From Candidatus Poseidoniaceae archaeon (lineage in GTDB: Archaea > Thermoplasmatota > Poseidoniia > Poseidoniales > Poseidoniaceae): DNA of 64,000 nucleotides. The translations under genes were made by a program, and so were the position numbers. Every line of letters begins with the position of its first letter. Positions within the stretch are counted from its first letter, which is position 1. Shown piece by piece: positions 45,301 through 54,162 of the stretch. The stretch lies in assembly GCA_949372645.1 (NCBI GenBank), contig CASIAP010000011.1, positions 95,006 to 159,005 on the forward strand, given 5' to 3'. The notes below the pieces were generated by a model that saw nothing but the letters and a program-made list of their open reading frames with translations, was not told the origin of the DNA and did not search any database.

Positions 45301-46209
45301 AGGCGGTAGAGTCATCGTTGGGACGGCCATTCGGCCTGGCATTTGATTGTATCTCGTACCATGAAAATCTGAGCCACAGGTCACTGAAAGACCTGAATCT
45401 TTGGCAGCAGACCATAATTGGAAACGGTAAGCATCACTGTGGCTTCGGTGGAAACATTCGATTGCATCGACACCTGATTCAAGACAAAAAGCAACCAAAG
45501 TCTCTGTATCAATACAATAGTACAGTGGATGGGCGAGTGAAGTAATTCCACCAGCAGCATGAACTGCTGAGCACGCTTCAACGATGCTTGGTTGGGGGCG
45601 AGAGATGTGTGCCGGCTTTCCATCACCAATCCATAAATCAAACGCTTCTTGACGAGTGTTAACATAACCCAATGCCATCATTTCATCTGCTAAGTGTGGC
45701 CGGCCTACTGAATCACCTGCTCGAGCGGATACGGCCTGAAAATCAACAGGCATGCCGAGTTCAGCCAACTTTTCGATCATCGTCATCATTCTTGGTATTC
45801 GACCTTCACCTAAAGGCGCTAACCATGACTTGAATTGTTGGTGTTGTTCACTTTGGAATTCCATTGAAGGGAAATAGGCTAATAAATGCCATGAATCAGA
45901 CGCTCGTTCTTGATTTCGAAGTTCAAGGATGGAGGATTCTGCAGGTAATCCGGGCATACAAGTGATTTCAACACCCGGAATAAAAACCATGCCGTTTGCT
46001 TCAGCAGCAGTTTGAGCAGCATCCCAACCAGAGATCGTGTCGTGGTCGGTGAGGGACCAATAGCGAACATTCGATTCTGACATCATGTGTGCCACATCTT
46101 CAACGGGATGCTGGCCATCACTGTTTGTGGAATGGCTATGAAGGTCATACTTCTCAGTCCACATGTGTTGAGCCAAGAGTCCAACCTCTATGGAAGTATG
46201 GAAATACAT
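45286..46209 (-). CDS. PHP-domain phosphoesterase
   Basis: Metal-dependent phosphoesterase with the PHP motifs YDLHSHSTNSDG, SLTDHDTISG, PGVEITC, SLAHPLYY and GSDFHGT. The arrangement is that of RNase AM / 3',5'-nucleoside bisphosphate phosphatases (YciV type), which act on RNA 5' ends or pAp; the exact substrate is unknown. The first Met (46209) overlaps the upstream stop as TGATG; a Met at 46164 just before the first motif is an alternative. About 307 residues. Confidence 0.85.
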   Translation of the reverse strand: MYFHTSIEVGLLAQHMWTEKYDLHSHSTNSDGQHPVEDVAHMMSESNVRYWSLTDHDTISGWDAAQTAAEANGMVFIPGVEITCMPGLPAESSILELRNQERASDSWHLLAYFPSMEFQSEQHQQFKSWLAPLGEGRIPRMMTMIEKLAELGMPVDFQAVSARAGDSVGRPHLADEMMALGYVNTRQEAFDLWIGDGKPAHISRPQPSIVEACSAVHAAGGITSLAHPLYYCIDTETLVAFCLESGVDAIECFHRSHSDAYRFQLWSAAKDSGLSVTCGSDFHGTRYNQMPGRMAVPTMTLPPSLNN

Positions 46210-47009
46210 CAGAACAAATCGTCAAGGTTCGGGAGCGTAGGAAGGACTGGTTCTGGCACTTTCGATTGAGAGGGTTCTGCAAATAAGTCATCGAGGTCAG
46301 GCATTCCAGGAGTTTTCTCTTCCAATGGTGCCCTTTCGGGGACAGGTTGGGCAGTACCAGGCAAGGGAATTTGAGCGACACCAGATGATTGAAACTCATG
46401 CGTTGGTGTTAGCCATGGCAAATCAGGTGTAGAACGGACTTTCTTTTCCCCTGGTAAGGGAATATTCTCAACCTTCATCCTTTGAAACCCATCTTGTGTT
46501 GTGCTCGAAGACTTGAACACTTCTCGGAATTGTTCAGTTTGTACATGTGGTGCCGGATTATTCCGAACAGATTCGGCACCTACGCGACCTGAATCACCAG
46601 AGGACAAGGCGGCCATAGCAGTGTTAATCTCTACTGAATCCAGCTCTTCGGTTTGCCCCAGAATCGAGGCTACAATTCCTTGTGATTCCGAAGTGACCAG
46701 AGGTTTTGTCTCAAATCCGAATTGGTCGACTTCCGTAGCTGATGAAGTAAATGGGGTAGCCATGGATTCGATTGCAGCGAATTGCTCTTCGACAGTGAGT
46801 GATTCAATCATCAAGATTTCAGTCCGTTCGCGTGAAGCCAAAAATGAAGTGAGGAAAAAGAGAGCTCCAATGAGAAGAAGAAGAATTTCTTCTGTTCCAA
46901 AACCATCGGCCAGTCCAAGTTTTAAGACAAGACTCACGACACACAAAATCCATGTCACCATCCCCAATACGAGAGTTGCCGTAGCGGTCCGAGGTGCCTT
47001 CGGGTCCAT
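46209..47009 (-). CDS. Hypothetical two-span protein with disordered tail and repeated LDDLF motifs
   Basis: 266 residues. Two N-terminal membrane spans (about 8-32 and 40-58) are followed by about 200 residues that look disordered, rich in Pro, Ser, Thr and Glu. Short motifs recur: ENIPLPG and AQIPLPG, and MPDLDDLF and LPNLDDLF, the last being the C-terminus itself. These may be docking sites for a cytoplasmic partner. No family recognised. Coupled to the PHP gene. Confidence 0.55.
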   Translation of the reverse strand: MDPKAPRTATATLVLGMVTWILCVVSLVLKLGLADGFGTEEILLLLIGALFFLTSFLASRERTEILMIESLTVEEQFAAIESMATPFTSSATEVDQFGFETKPLVTSESQGIVASILGQTEELDSVEINTAMAALSSGDSGRVGAESVRNNPAPHVQTEQFREVFKSSSTTQDGFQRMKVENIPLPGEKKVRSTPDLPWLTPTHEFQSSGVAQIPLPGTAQPVPERAPLEEKTPGMPDLDDLFAEPSQSKVPEPVLPTLPNLDDLF

Positions 47010-47045
47010 GTGATTGACCTAAGTGCCACCAACCTATGAGGGTTG

Positions 47046-47924
47046 TTAAGCAACGTTGCATTGCTCTGCGGCTCGAACTGTATTCTCCATCAACATGGCA
47101 ATCGTCATCGGACCCACGCCTCCTGGAACGGGTGAAAGCCAGGATGCTTTGTTGGCAACATCGGGGTGTACATCACCTGCAAGTCGCCATCCACGTTCTC
47201 GGCTGCTGTCATCGACACGGTTAATTCCCACATCCACCACAACTGCGCCTTCCTTGATCCACTCTTCAGTCACCATTTCTGCCCGCCCAACTGCCGCGAT
47301 GACAATATCTGCACTTGCACACAACGCAGCGGTATCTTTGGTACGTGAATGAGCAACAGTTACTGTTGAATCAACGCCTTTGGCACCAAGTAAGAGTGAT
47401 TGTGGCATACCTACGATACGTGAACGTCCAAGGATAACTGCCGTTTTCCCTTCAGTTTCGATTCCAGCCCATGACAGCATTCGCATGACTCCACTGGGTG
47501 TACACGGTAACATTCCATCCAATCGCCCTTGAACCAATCGCCCAAGATTTTGAGGATGAAAACCATCCACGTCCTTAACCGGGTCAATCAAATCTGTGAG
47601 TGCTTCTTCATTCATGTGACTGGGTAAGGGTGATTGAACAAGGATTCCATGAAGGCCACTATGTTTATTCAATGAGAGAATCGCATCTCGAACCTGCTCT
47701 TCTGTCGAGTCAGCAGATAATTCAATATGCGTACTTTTGATTCCGAGGCGTTCACATGCTCGAACCTTGGAGCCAACGTAAACATGACTTGCAGGATCAT
47801 CGCCAACAATGACAACAGCCAAATGTGGTTGAATACCCTTTTCTTTACATGCTGCAATTCGAATGAGGAGTTCCTCTTCGACTTCCGCAGCACAGGCTTT
47901 ACCATCGAATCGTTGGGCCACCAT
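47046..47924 (-). CDS. folD: Methylenetetrahydrofolate dehydrogenase/cyclohydrolase FolD
   Basis: Bifunctional one-carbon enzyme interconverting methylene- and formyl-tetrahydrofolate. Seen: HVYVGSKVRACERLGI with the catalytic lysine, LVQSPLPSHMNE, VKDVDGFHPQNLG, the NADP loop ILGRSRIVGMPQSLLL and PGGVGPMTIAMLMENT. 292 residues, normal. Points to tetrahydrofolate-based C1 metabolism of bacterial type. Confidence 0.95.
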   Translation of the reverse strand: MVAQRFDGKACAAEVEEELLIRIAACKEKGIQPHLAVVIVGDDPASHVYVGSKVRACERLGIKSTHIELSADSTEEQVRDAILSLNKHSGLHGILVQSPLPSHMNEEALTDLIDPVKDVDGFHPQNLGRLVQGRLDGMLPCTPSGVMRMLSWAGIETEGKTAVILGRSRIVGMPQSLLLGAKGVDSTVTVAHSRTKDTAALCASADIVIAAVGRAEMVTEEWIKEGAVVVDVGINRVDDSSRERGWRLAGDVHPDVANKASWLSPVPGGVGPMTIAMLMENTVRAAEQCNVA

Positions 47925-48074
47925 GCTATGCCCACTGAATCATTGACTTTGAGCATTCGCTTTAGAGTATTCAATCATCAACAGCTGTTGTCGACTTTCT
48001 GTAATTGTATCTGTTCAGGAATCGAAAGACAAATCCTGAGCCTATGTCAGAAAAAATGAATCGTTGAATTCAGT

Positions 48075-48836
48075 TCAAAAGCTGTCGGCTGAATAGAGAA
48101 TCGAAACGGACTGTTGCACGGAAATGTAATCCTGTCCGTCTTCATAGTTGATTCTTAATTCATGGGCGAGGTACGTGTTAAAGTGAATAGTGTCCCAAGT
48201 CACCGATTCACCATCATTGACCTGACTTCTTTTACTCTGACAAACATCATTATACTCATCAGCAATATTCCACGAGAATTCAACAGATTGCCCCCCAACT
48301 CCAAATTCATCGAAAAGAGTTGGATTTTCAATAGTTGAGTTAATGACAACCAACAATGGATGGACACCACCATTGGCAGGATTTGGATTAAACATCAATG
48401 TTTGAGGCTCATTCGTGTTTGATTCAGTCCAATCCATTCGTAATTCGATTTGAATCGTAAATGATGTATTGAGTTGCTGACTTGAAGCATCGATGGCATA
48501 GGCAGTAATGTCGTAGATGCCATGTTCAAAAAATTCTATTGAAACTGTAGAACCGGTTGAGGCGTCCGATGTGACCGGCATGCTTCCATCCATAAGATCA
48601 ACACCAAAGGTCACCAAGCCATCAGTAGCGAATGTCTTCGAAAAATCAAAATCAATGGTCACGTTTGACCAAGAAACTTGTTCGCCTTCAGAGTATGACT
48701 CAATGATGGTTCCATTCATTGCGCTTGCATCGACGATGAGTTCGAACTTCGCTTCATTCCCATCTTGAGACAAGCAGCCAGCAAGACTGGAAGTACAGAG
48801 CCAAAACAGAACCAACACTGAACCGGTTCTCCACAT
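48075..48836 (-). CDS. Secreted lipoprotein, PKD-like
   Basis: About 253 residues. N-terminal signal segment with lipobox SLAGC, then beta-rich extracellular domains whose phrases (VSWSNVTIDFDFSKTF, VEFFEHGIYDITAYAID-like) recall PKD or Ig-like folds. Role unknown; surface anchored. A TATA-like box (AATTTTTTATACC, minus strand, 48857-48869) is centred about 27 bases upstream of ATG 48836, which would make the transcript leaderless there; GTG 48848, four codons upstream, is the alternative. Confidence 0.6.
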   Translation of the reverse strand: MWRTGSVLVLFWLCTSSLAGCLSQDGNEAKFELIVDASAMNGTIIESYSEGEQVSWSNVTIDFDFSKTFATDGLVTFGVDLMDGSMPVTSDASTGSTVSIEFFEHGIYDITAYAIDASSQQLNTSFTIQIELRMDWTESNTNEPQTLMFNPNPANGGVHPLLVVINSTIENPTLFDEFGVGGQSVEFSWNIADEYNDVCQSKRSQVNDGESVTWDTIHFNTYLAHELRINYEDGQDYISVQQSVSILYSADSF

Positions 48837-48856
48837 ACGATGACTCACTACCAGTT

Positions 48857-48869
48857 GGTATAAAAAATT
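48857..48869 (-). promoter_or_regulatory. TATA box for lipoprotein gene
   Basis: Minus-strand AATTTTTTATACC, centred about 27 bases upstream of ATG 48836, the standard distance from an archaeal TATA box to the transcription start. Confidence 0.45.
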
Positions 48870-49153
48870 GATTCTTTATGTCGGAGGCAATGGCACCAGT
48901 CATTCTTTGCAGTAAAGTAAACCCGACCAATCAAAGAAACCAGTCACAGTGCTTACGCAGGTGGCACGAGTTGTAACATGAGAATTGTAATAAATCAAAT
49001 GTTCAGTACGCAGCATTCTTGCACACCCCAAGACATCGACGCAGAATAATTCAGTTCGTGGTAAATCATAAACGGGGAATATGAGTCGTACTCGATGTAT
49101 AAAAACCGTCAATGAGAGGTCGAACTATTTCTCGCTTAAGGCGAATGAAAAGG
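48870..49153. other. Intergenic stretch without recognised gene
   Basis: Part of the roughly 315-base space between the lipoprotein start and tRNA-Thr. A 70-codon minus-strand frame here resembles nothing known. A plus-strand TATA-like sequence (TGTATAAAAACC) lies at 49097-49108; nothing starts at the expected distance downstream, unless the aminotransferase message has a long leader. Confidence 0.4.
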
Positions 49154-49226
49154 AGCCTGCGGAGGGACTCGAACCCCCGGCCTTCGGATTACAAATCCGA
49201 TGCACTACCAGCTATGCTACACAGGC
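49154..49226 (-). tRNA. tRNA-Thr (TGT)
   Basis: Minus-strand cloverleaf. The acceptor GCCTGTG pairs with CGCAGGC (one wobble); the anticodon stem TCGGA/TCCGA has loop TTTGTAA, anticodon TGT; the T arm is GGGGG-TTCGAGT-CCCTC. Discriminator T, as in archaeal tRNA-Thr. CCA not encoded; no intron. Confidence 0.93.
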
Positions 49227-49287
49227 GACGAACTGTCCCACACACTTACCCTTGATGAATGAAACGGATAGAATACAAGGAGATTCT

Positions 49288-50646
49288 ATGATTCAAAGTC
49301 TCTGTAAGATGAACGAATCGAAGAGACAAGTCAAAGAACAGTGCCGTATTCGGAGAGGCATGAACCCTGATGCTGGTGATGGATTGCTCAACGCCTATGC
49401 ACAGACAAAGGTCGGGAACGATACCATTTTTGGATGGTGGGGACGTTATCAAAAAGCAGTCGCAGAAGGCATTGATGCAGTCAATGGAACAATCGGTGCT
49501 TTACTCGAAGACGATGGTTCTCTTGCGATAAACCAGGTTGTTGATGAAGCGATTCGAGTCGCCCCTCCGGTTGAAATCGCCGCTTATGCGCCGTTGAAAG
49601 GACTCCCTGCATTTCTTGATTTGGCCAAAACATTAGCGCTTGGAGAACATCGAGAACCCCTCGACGAACTCGGAATTTCGATGACGGCTACAGCAACTCC
49701 TGGTGGCTCTGGTGCACTGTACCTTGCTGCAGAAAATTTCGCCAATAGAGGCGAGAAAGTATTGCTCCGCGACCGGCATTGGGGTCCTTTCAAAGGCTTC
49801 TTATCAGGTTGTGACCTTGGCATCGAAACGTATCCACTCTTGCCATCGACGCCAAGTAAAGTGCATCCATTTGTCGACATTGAAGGATTTCGAAACAAAC
49901 TCGCCTCACTTTGTTCATCACAGGATAAGGTGATGATTTGGTTAAACGACCCTGCGCACAATCCGACTGGACTCTCGTTGACTCCAGAAGGGCGTATGGC
50001 CTTTCTAGAAGCGGTCATGGAAAGTGCCTCTTCAAACGAGCACGTCGGGCATACCTTGCTGATTGATTCTGCATATCACTTGTACGCAGAGGAGCCACAT
50101 GGGTGGGGACAAACAATTCGTGAAACGATTGAACAAGGCTGGCCTTGGACCGAAAACTTACTGATTACATTCGCTGTTTCACTCTCGAAATCCCATACAA
50201 TCTATGGATTGCGCACCGGCGCTCTAGTGAGTATTCACCCTGACGCTGAAGTCGTTGAGAAGATTGGAACCGTGATGGGAGTCACTGGTCGACAAACTTG
50301 GTCCGCCGCACCAAGAATTGCACAGTACACCATCAGTGAAATGCATTCATCTTCCGAAGGCGGAGATGCTTGGGGCAAAGAACGAGACCGTTTGAAGTCT
50401 CTACTTGTGACCCGTAGGGACCTCTTCAAAGAGTGTTGTGAACAACTCAACGTTCCAATCAATCCAACACATGATGGATTTTTCGCTTGGCTCGAACATG
50501 ATGACCCAGAAGCAATTGCTGAACAATGCGCTCAACAGAATGTCTTCCTCGTCCCTCTTACAGGTGGCGTTCGTATCGGACTATGTGCTGTTCCTTTAGG
50601 ACATGTTCCTCGCGTTGCCGAGGCCTTAGCTCACGCGCTTCAATGA
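49288..50646 (+). CDS. Class I aminotransferase, probably aromatic/aspartate type
   Basis: PLP-dependent aminotransferase of about 452 residues. TATPGGSGALYLAAENF, WLNDPAHNPTGLSLTPEG, LIDSAYHLY, PLP lysine in SLSKSHTIYGLRTGAL and TGRQTWSAAPRIAQ place it in the class I group near bacterial TyrB/AspC. Substrate preference cannot be read; aromatic or aspartate transamination is inferred. ATG 49288 follows AAGGAGA (49277-49283). The frame is open back through tRNA-Thr, but that part is not coding. Confidence 0.85.
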   Translation: MIQSLCKMNESKRQVKEQCRIRRGMNPDAGDGLLNAYAQTKVGNDTIFGWWGRYQKAVAEGIDAVNGTIGALLEDDGSLAINQVVDEAIRVAPPVEIAAYAPLKGLPAFLDLAKTLALGEHREPLDELGISMTATATPGGSGALYLAAENFANRGEKVLLRDRHWGPFKGFLSGCDLGIETYPLLPSTPSKVHPFVDIEGFRNKLASLCSSQDKVMIWLNDPAHNPTGLSLTPEGRMAFLEAVMESASSNEHVGHTLLIDSAYHLYAEEPHGWGQTIRETIEQGWPWTENLLITFAVSLSKSHTIYGLRTGALVSIHPDAEVVEKIGTVMGVTGRQTWSAAPRIAQYTISEMHSSSEGGDAWGKERDRLKSLLVTRRDLFKECCEQLNVPINPTHDGFFAWLEHDDPEAIAEQCAQQNVFLVPLTGGVRIGLCAVPLGHVPRVAEALAHALQ

Positions 50647-50655
50647 GGTCTTATC

Positions 50656-51030
50656 ATGCGAAATGTTCGTGAAAACTTTCTCATTGCGAGTATGATTTGT
50701 ATACCTGCAGGCGCCTTCTTTAGCGTTGCAGGCATCTATTCATTGGCAGGAACAATCGGTTTGAGTGGAGTCGTACTTTTTTTAGTCGGAATGTCGATGA
50801 AATCAGATCAAGGCTTATCACCGGAAGAAATTGCAAACTGGGCACCTGAATCAACCCAACTCCCCGATGCAGGCCGAGTCATGTACCGCGTTGATGTGAC
50901 ATTAGATGAGCCAAAAAAATGTACGGTACTTTGCGGGCCCTGTGGACATTTAGAATCTCTAGAAACAGATCGTCCACTTGAATATACATGCCCTGGCTGT
51001 TCAATTCTCCTCTGGGATGAAGAAGAATAA
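50656..51030 (+). CDS. Small membrane protein with C-terminal zinc ribbon
   Basis: 124 residues. Two hydrophobic spans (about 8-28 and 33-48) are followed by a soluble part ending in a zinc-ribbon pattern CTVLCGPCGH...YTCPGCSILLW. No known family. It follows the aminotransferase gene by 9 bases, so the two may be co-transcribed. Confidence 0.6.
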   Translation: MRNVRENFLIASMICIPAGAFFSVAGIYSLAGTIGLSGVVLFLVGMSMKSDQGLSPEEIANWAPESTQLPDAGRVMYRVDVTLDEPKKCTVLCGPCGHLESLETDRPLEYTCPGCSILLWDEEE

Positions 51031-51116
51031 CTGGCAAATCGAAGAAGTCAGGAAAAAGCCTCGTATGGACTGTTCCACTCCATAGAATTGAAGGGCATGA
51101 AACATTACGAAGCATC

Positions 51117-52601
51117 ATGGACGCAGACGCTTTGCTCAACCCTGAGCGTAGAATGTTGCGCGTCATGCAGGGAAAAAGTGGACATGATTGGACACTGGCT
51201 GAAATCCTCAGCGCCTGCGAGTGGGTGGACCAAGCAGTTGCTGCTGGTGCTGGACACGGGCTCAGTAATTCGGGATTCGTCTCAACAACCGAAACCAGTT
51301 CAGCCATTGTTCGTCTTGCCGAAGAAGGGCAGAAAGCGAAGGACAATGGACTTCTTGAGGCTCGAATTTGGAAATGGATTTCAGATTCCGATACGCCGAG
51401 TATGGCGGACTTGCAATCGCAATTTGAACGCCATGAGGCAGGACCTGGCGTCGGACTGTTAAAGCGACTCGGCGTTCAACTTGAAGGCGGATTTTTTGTT
51501 GCTGCAACCCCTTCTGATGTCGACACGGCTATCGAAGCACGTACAGCATTCATCCATTCTTTACCGGCACCCTCAGAAGCACTCGATGGTAACCTCATGG
51601 AACACTTCAAAACTCGACGCGGATTGATTGAGTCGGTGATTTCGACCACCCGTACTTGGTCCATTACACCTCAAGGCCAATCCGTCAAAAGTGAAGCGTT
51701 AGTCGAGAAACAATTCATCAGTGAAATCACGACTGAGTTACTTCAATCAGATGCTTGGAAGGATGCAGACTACCGACCCTTCGATGTAACGCTCGAGTCT
51801 GCAACACCTCGAACTGGCCGTAGCCATCCAATGCAGGCGCTTATCGAACGAGTTCGAAGTATCTTCTTGGAGATGGGCTTTTCAGAACTTGTTGATGATT
51901 ATGTTCAAACCGCAGGATGGAATATGGATGCCTTGTTTATTCCTCAAGACCATCCTGCTCGCGAAATGCAAGATACCTTCTACCTCGAGGACCCAAAATC
52001 AATCGACCTTCCAAAGCACCTCACTGATGCGTGGAGAGCAATTCATGAACACGGTGGCGAAACTGGATCCGTAGGCTGGGGCGGAAATTTTTCTGCAGAA
52101 ACTTCCAAGAAAGGATTGCTGCGAACGCATACCACGGTCAATACCATCCAATACCTCGCAGCAAACCCGAAAGATGCTTGCCGTGTATTTTCAGTTGACA
52201 GAGTCTTCAGAAAGGAAGCAATAGACCGCACACACTTGCCGGAGTTTTACCAAATTGAAGGCATAATCATGGAGGAGGGGGCGAACTTGCAAATGCTTGT
52301 TGCAACCCTCAAAACCTTCTATGCCAAGATGGGCTACCCTGAAGTTCGAGTTCGTCCGGCCTATTTCCCTTACACAGAACCGAGCCTTGAGATCGAAGTG
52401 AAATGGCGAGGGAAATGGCTTGAGTTGGGTGGAGCTGGGATCTTCAGACCTGAAGTCACTGAACCGCTCGGGATTTCATCCCCTGTTCTTGCTTGGGGTA
52501 TGGGGCTAGAACGATTAGCTATGTTGGTTCTGGGTCTTGATGATATCCGACAACTCTACATCTCAGATTTGGAGTGGTTGCGAAACCAACCAATCCTTTG
52601 A
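51117..52601 (+). CDS. pheS: Phenylalanyl-tRNA synthetase alpha subunit
   Basis: Charges tRNA-Phe together with PheT. The N-terminal region has winged-helix DNA-binding-like repeats of archaeal/eukaryotic PheS; the catalytic core begins at SHPMQALIERVRSIFLEMGF and carries motif 2 FRKEAIDRTHLPEFYQIEG and motif 3 GMGLERLAMLVLG. 494 residues, archaeal type. pheT is not adjacent on either side, although the two are often neighbours. Confidence 0.94.
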   Translation: MDADALLNPERRMLRVMQGKSGHDWTLAEILSACEWVDQAVAAGAGHGLSNSGFVSTTETSSAIVRLAEEGQKAKDNGLLEARIWKWISDSDTPSMADLQSQFERHEAGPGVGLLKRLGVQLEGGFFVAATPSDVDTAIEARTAFIHSLPAPSEALDGNLMEHFKTRRGLIESVISTTRTWSITPQGQSVKSEALVEKQFISEITTELLQSDAWKDADYRPFDVTLESATPRTGRSHPMQALIERVRSIFLEMGFSELVDDYVQTAGWNMDALFIPQDHPAREMQDTFYLEDPKSIDLPKHLTDAWRAIHEHGGETGSVGWGGNFSAETSKKGLLRTHTTVNTIQYLAANPKDACRVFSVDRVFRKEAIDRTHLPEFYQIEGIIMEEGANLQMLVATLKTFYAKMGYPEVRVRPAYFPYTEPSLEIEVKWRGKWLELGGAGIFRPEVTEPLGISSPVLAWGMGLERLAMLVLGLDDIRQLYISDLEWLRNQPIL

Positions 52602-52737
52602 CGGCGCTTGAAGTGAATGGCTAGACCAGCCGATAGCCTATCTATTCATCAATCGAGTATTTAGGCAAAGAGAATTGAGGCGCGCTTGTAGTCCCCTCAC
52701 ATCTTGGTTTTAGGGCTATCAACGGAACAGGATTTCA

Positions 52738-54081
52738 ATGACTGACTTTCAATCTCTTGGTCTTTCAGAGACCTTACTTCGCGCTGTTAAATCGGAGGGT
52801 TATACCACCCCAACACCTGTACAAGAACAATCAATTCCACCTCTTTTAGAAGGGCGAGATGTCTTGGGTGTAGCCCAAACTGGAACCGGAAAAACTGCAG
52901 CATTTGCATTACCGGTTCTCCAAATCATGAGTCGTAAGCAACCGCAAGGTAAGCGATTTATTCGAGCGCTCATTCTTTCACCGACTCGAGAACTTGCGGC
53001 TCAAATCGATGAACGGTTTGCTGCATACAGTGATCATATGGATGTTCGACATCGCGTCATCTTTGGAGGAGTGAACCAAAATCCACAAGTTCGTGCTTTG
53101 CAAAAAGGCTTAGATATTCTTGTGGCAACTCCTGGTCGCTTGTTAGATCTCATTGGTCAAGGTCACATTGACCTTGGAAGAGTTGAATTTTTCGTTCTCG
53201 ATGAAGCAGACCGAATGCTCGACATGGGATTCATTCGAGACATTGAGAAAGTTATCAAACTCTTACCAAAGAAACGCCAAAACTTGTTGTTCAGTGCGAC
53301 AATGCCAAAATCAATTGCAACACTTGCTGGGAGTTTCCTGAACAATGCCGTGATGGTCGATGTCAGTCCAAAAGAGTTGACTGTTGATCGAATTCAACAG
53401 AAAATTATGTTCTTGAGAAAAGCCGATAAGCGACGTTTACTGGTTCAACTCATCAAAGAGGAGCGCGTCCAACGTGGCATTGTCTTCACTCGGACAAAGC
53501 ACGGTGCAAATCGATTGGTCAAGCAACTCGACCAAAGCAATATTTCAGCTGCAGCAATACATGGAAACAAAAGTCAAGGTGCACGCACAAAGGCATTAGC
53601 CGGATTTAAAGATGGAACGATTCCAATTCTTGTAGCAACTGATATTGCAAGTCGAGGTATCGATGTCGATGGAATTACCCACGTGTTCAATTATGATTTA
53701 CCAAACGAACCCGAAAGCTATGTTCACCGAATTGGTCGAACAGCACGTGCAGGTAAGAGCGGCATTGCCTACGCTTTCTGCGACGATTCTGAAAGCGGCT
53801 ACCTTGTTGGGATTCAGGATTTGATTGGAAAAGAGATTCCTGTTGATAGCAGCCATGAATTTCACTTTGTTGGTGCGATTCCAAAACCGGGTCAAAAGGC
53901 TGGTAAAATTAAAGAAAAGTCAGGTGCTAAAAAACGCCCACGGGACAACAATCGTAACCAAAGCTCAGGAGGAAATTCACAGCGAAGTTCACGTCCTCAA
54001 CAGAATCGCCGTGGGGGTGGAGGACGAAACTCAAACTCTCGTTCCCAAAGGCAAGGCGATTCCCGTCAACGTCGAGATTGA
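52738..54081 (+). CDS. DEAD-box RNA helicase with Arg/Gly-rich tail
   Basis: ATP-dependent RNA helicase similar to RhlE. Q motif TPTPVQEQSIP, motif I AQTGTGKTA, Ia PTRELAAQ, II VLDEADRML, III FSATMP, V ATDIASRGIDV and VI HRIGRTARAGKSG are all present. The last 60 residues (about 385-447) are rich in Arg, Gly, Ser, Gln and Asn (NRRGGGGRNSNSRSQ), a flexible RNA-binding tail. Likely acts in ribosome assembly or RNA decay. 447 residues. Confidence 0.93.
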   Translation: MTDFQSLGLSETLLRAVKSEGYTTPTPVQEQSIPPLLEGRDVLGVAQTGTGKTAAFALPVLQIMSRKQPQGKRFIRALILSPTRELAAQIDERFAAYSDHMDVRHRVIFGGVNQNPQVRALQKGLDILVATPGRLLDLIGQGHIDLGRVEFFVLDEADRMLDMGFIRDIEKVIKLLPKKRQNLLFSATMPKSIATLAGSFLNNAVMVDVSPKELTVDRIQQKIMFLRKADKRRLLVQLIKEERVQRGIVFTRTKHGANRLVKQLDQSNISAAAIHGNKSQGARTKALAGFKDGTIPILVATDIASRGIDVDGITHVFNYDLPNEPESYVHRIGRTARAGKSGIAYAFCDDSESGYLVGIQDLIGKEIPVDSSHEFHFVGAIPKPGQKAGKIKEKSGAKKRPRDNNRNQSSGGNSQRSSRPQQNRRGGGGRNSNSRSQRQGDSRQRRD

Positions 54082-54162
54082 TACAATTCTCAGCAGTAAA
54101 TCGCTCTCCTCTTTGAGCACTTTGCCTTCACGGTTCGAGGGTGTTTTCACAAGGGCTCTTCA

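Noticed and set aside
49081..49287. N-terminal extension of the aminotransferase through tRNA-Thr
   Set aside because: Runs through a complete tRNA gene in antisense; a good ribosome-binding site and ATG exist at 49277-49290.
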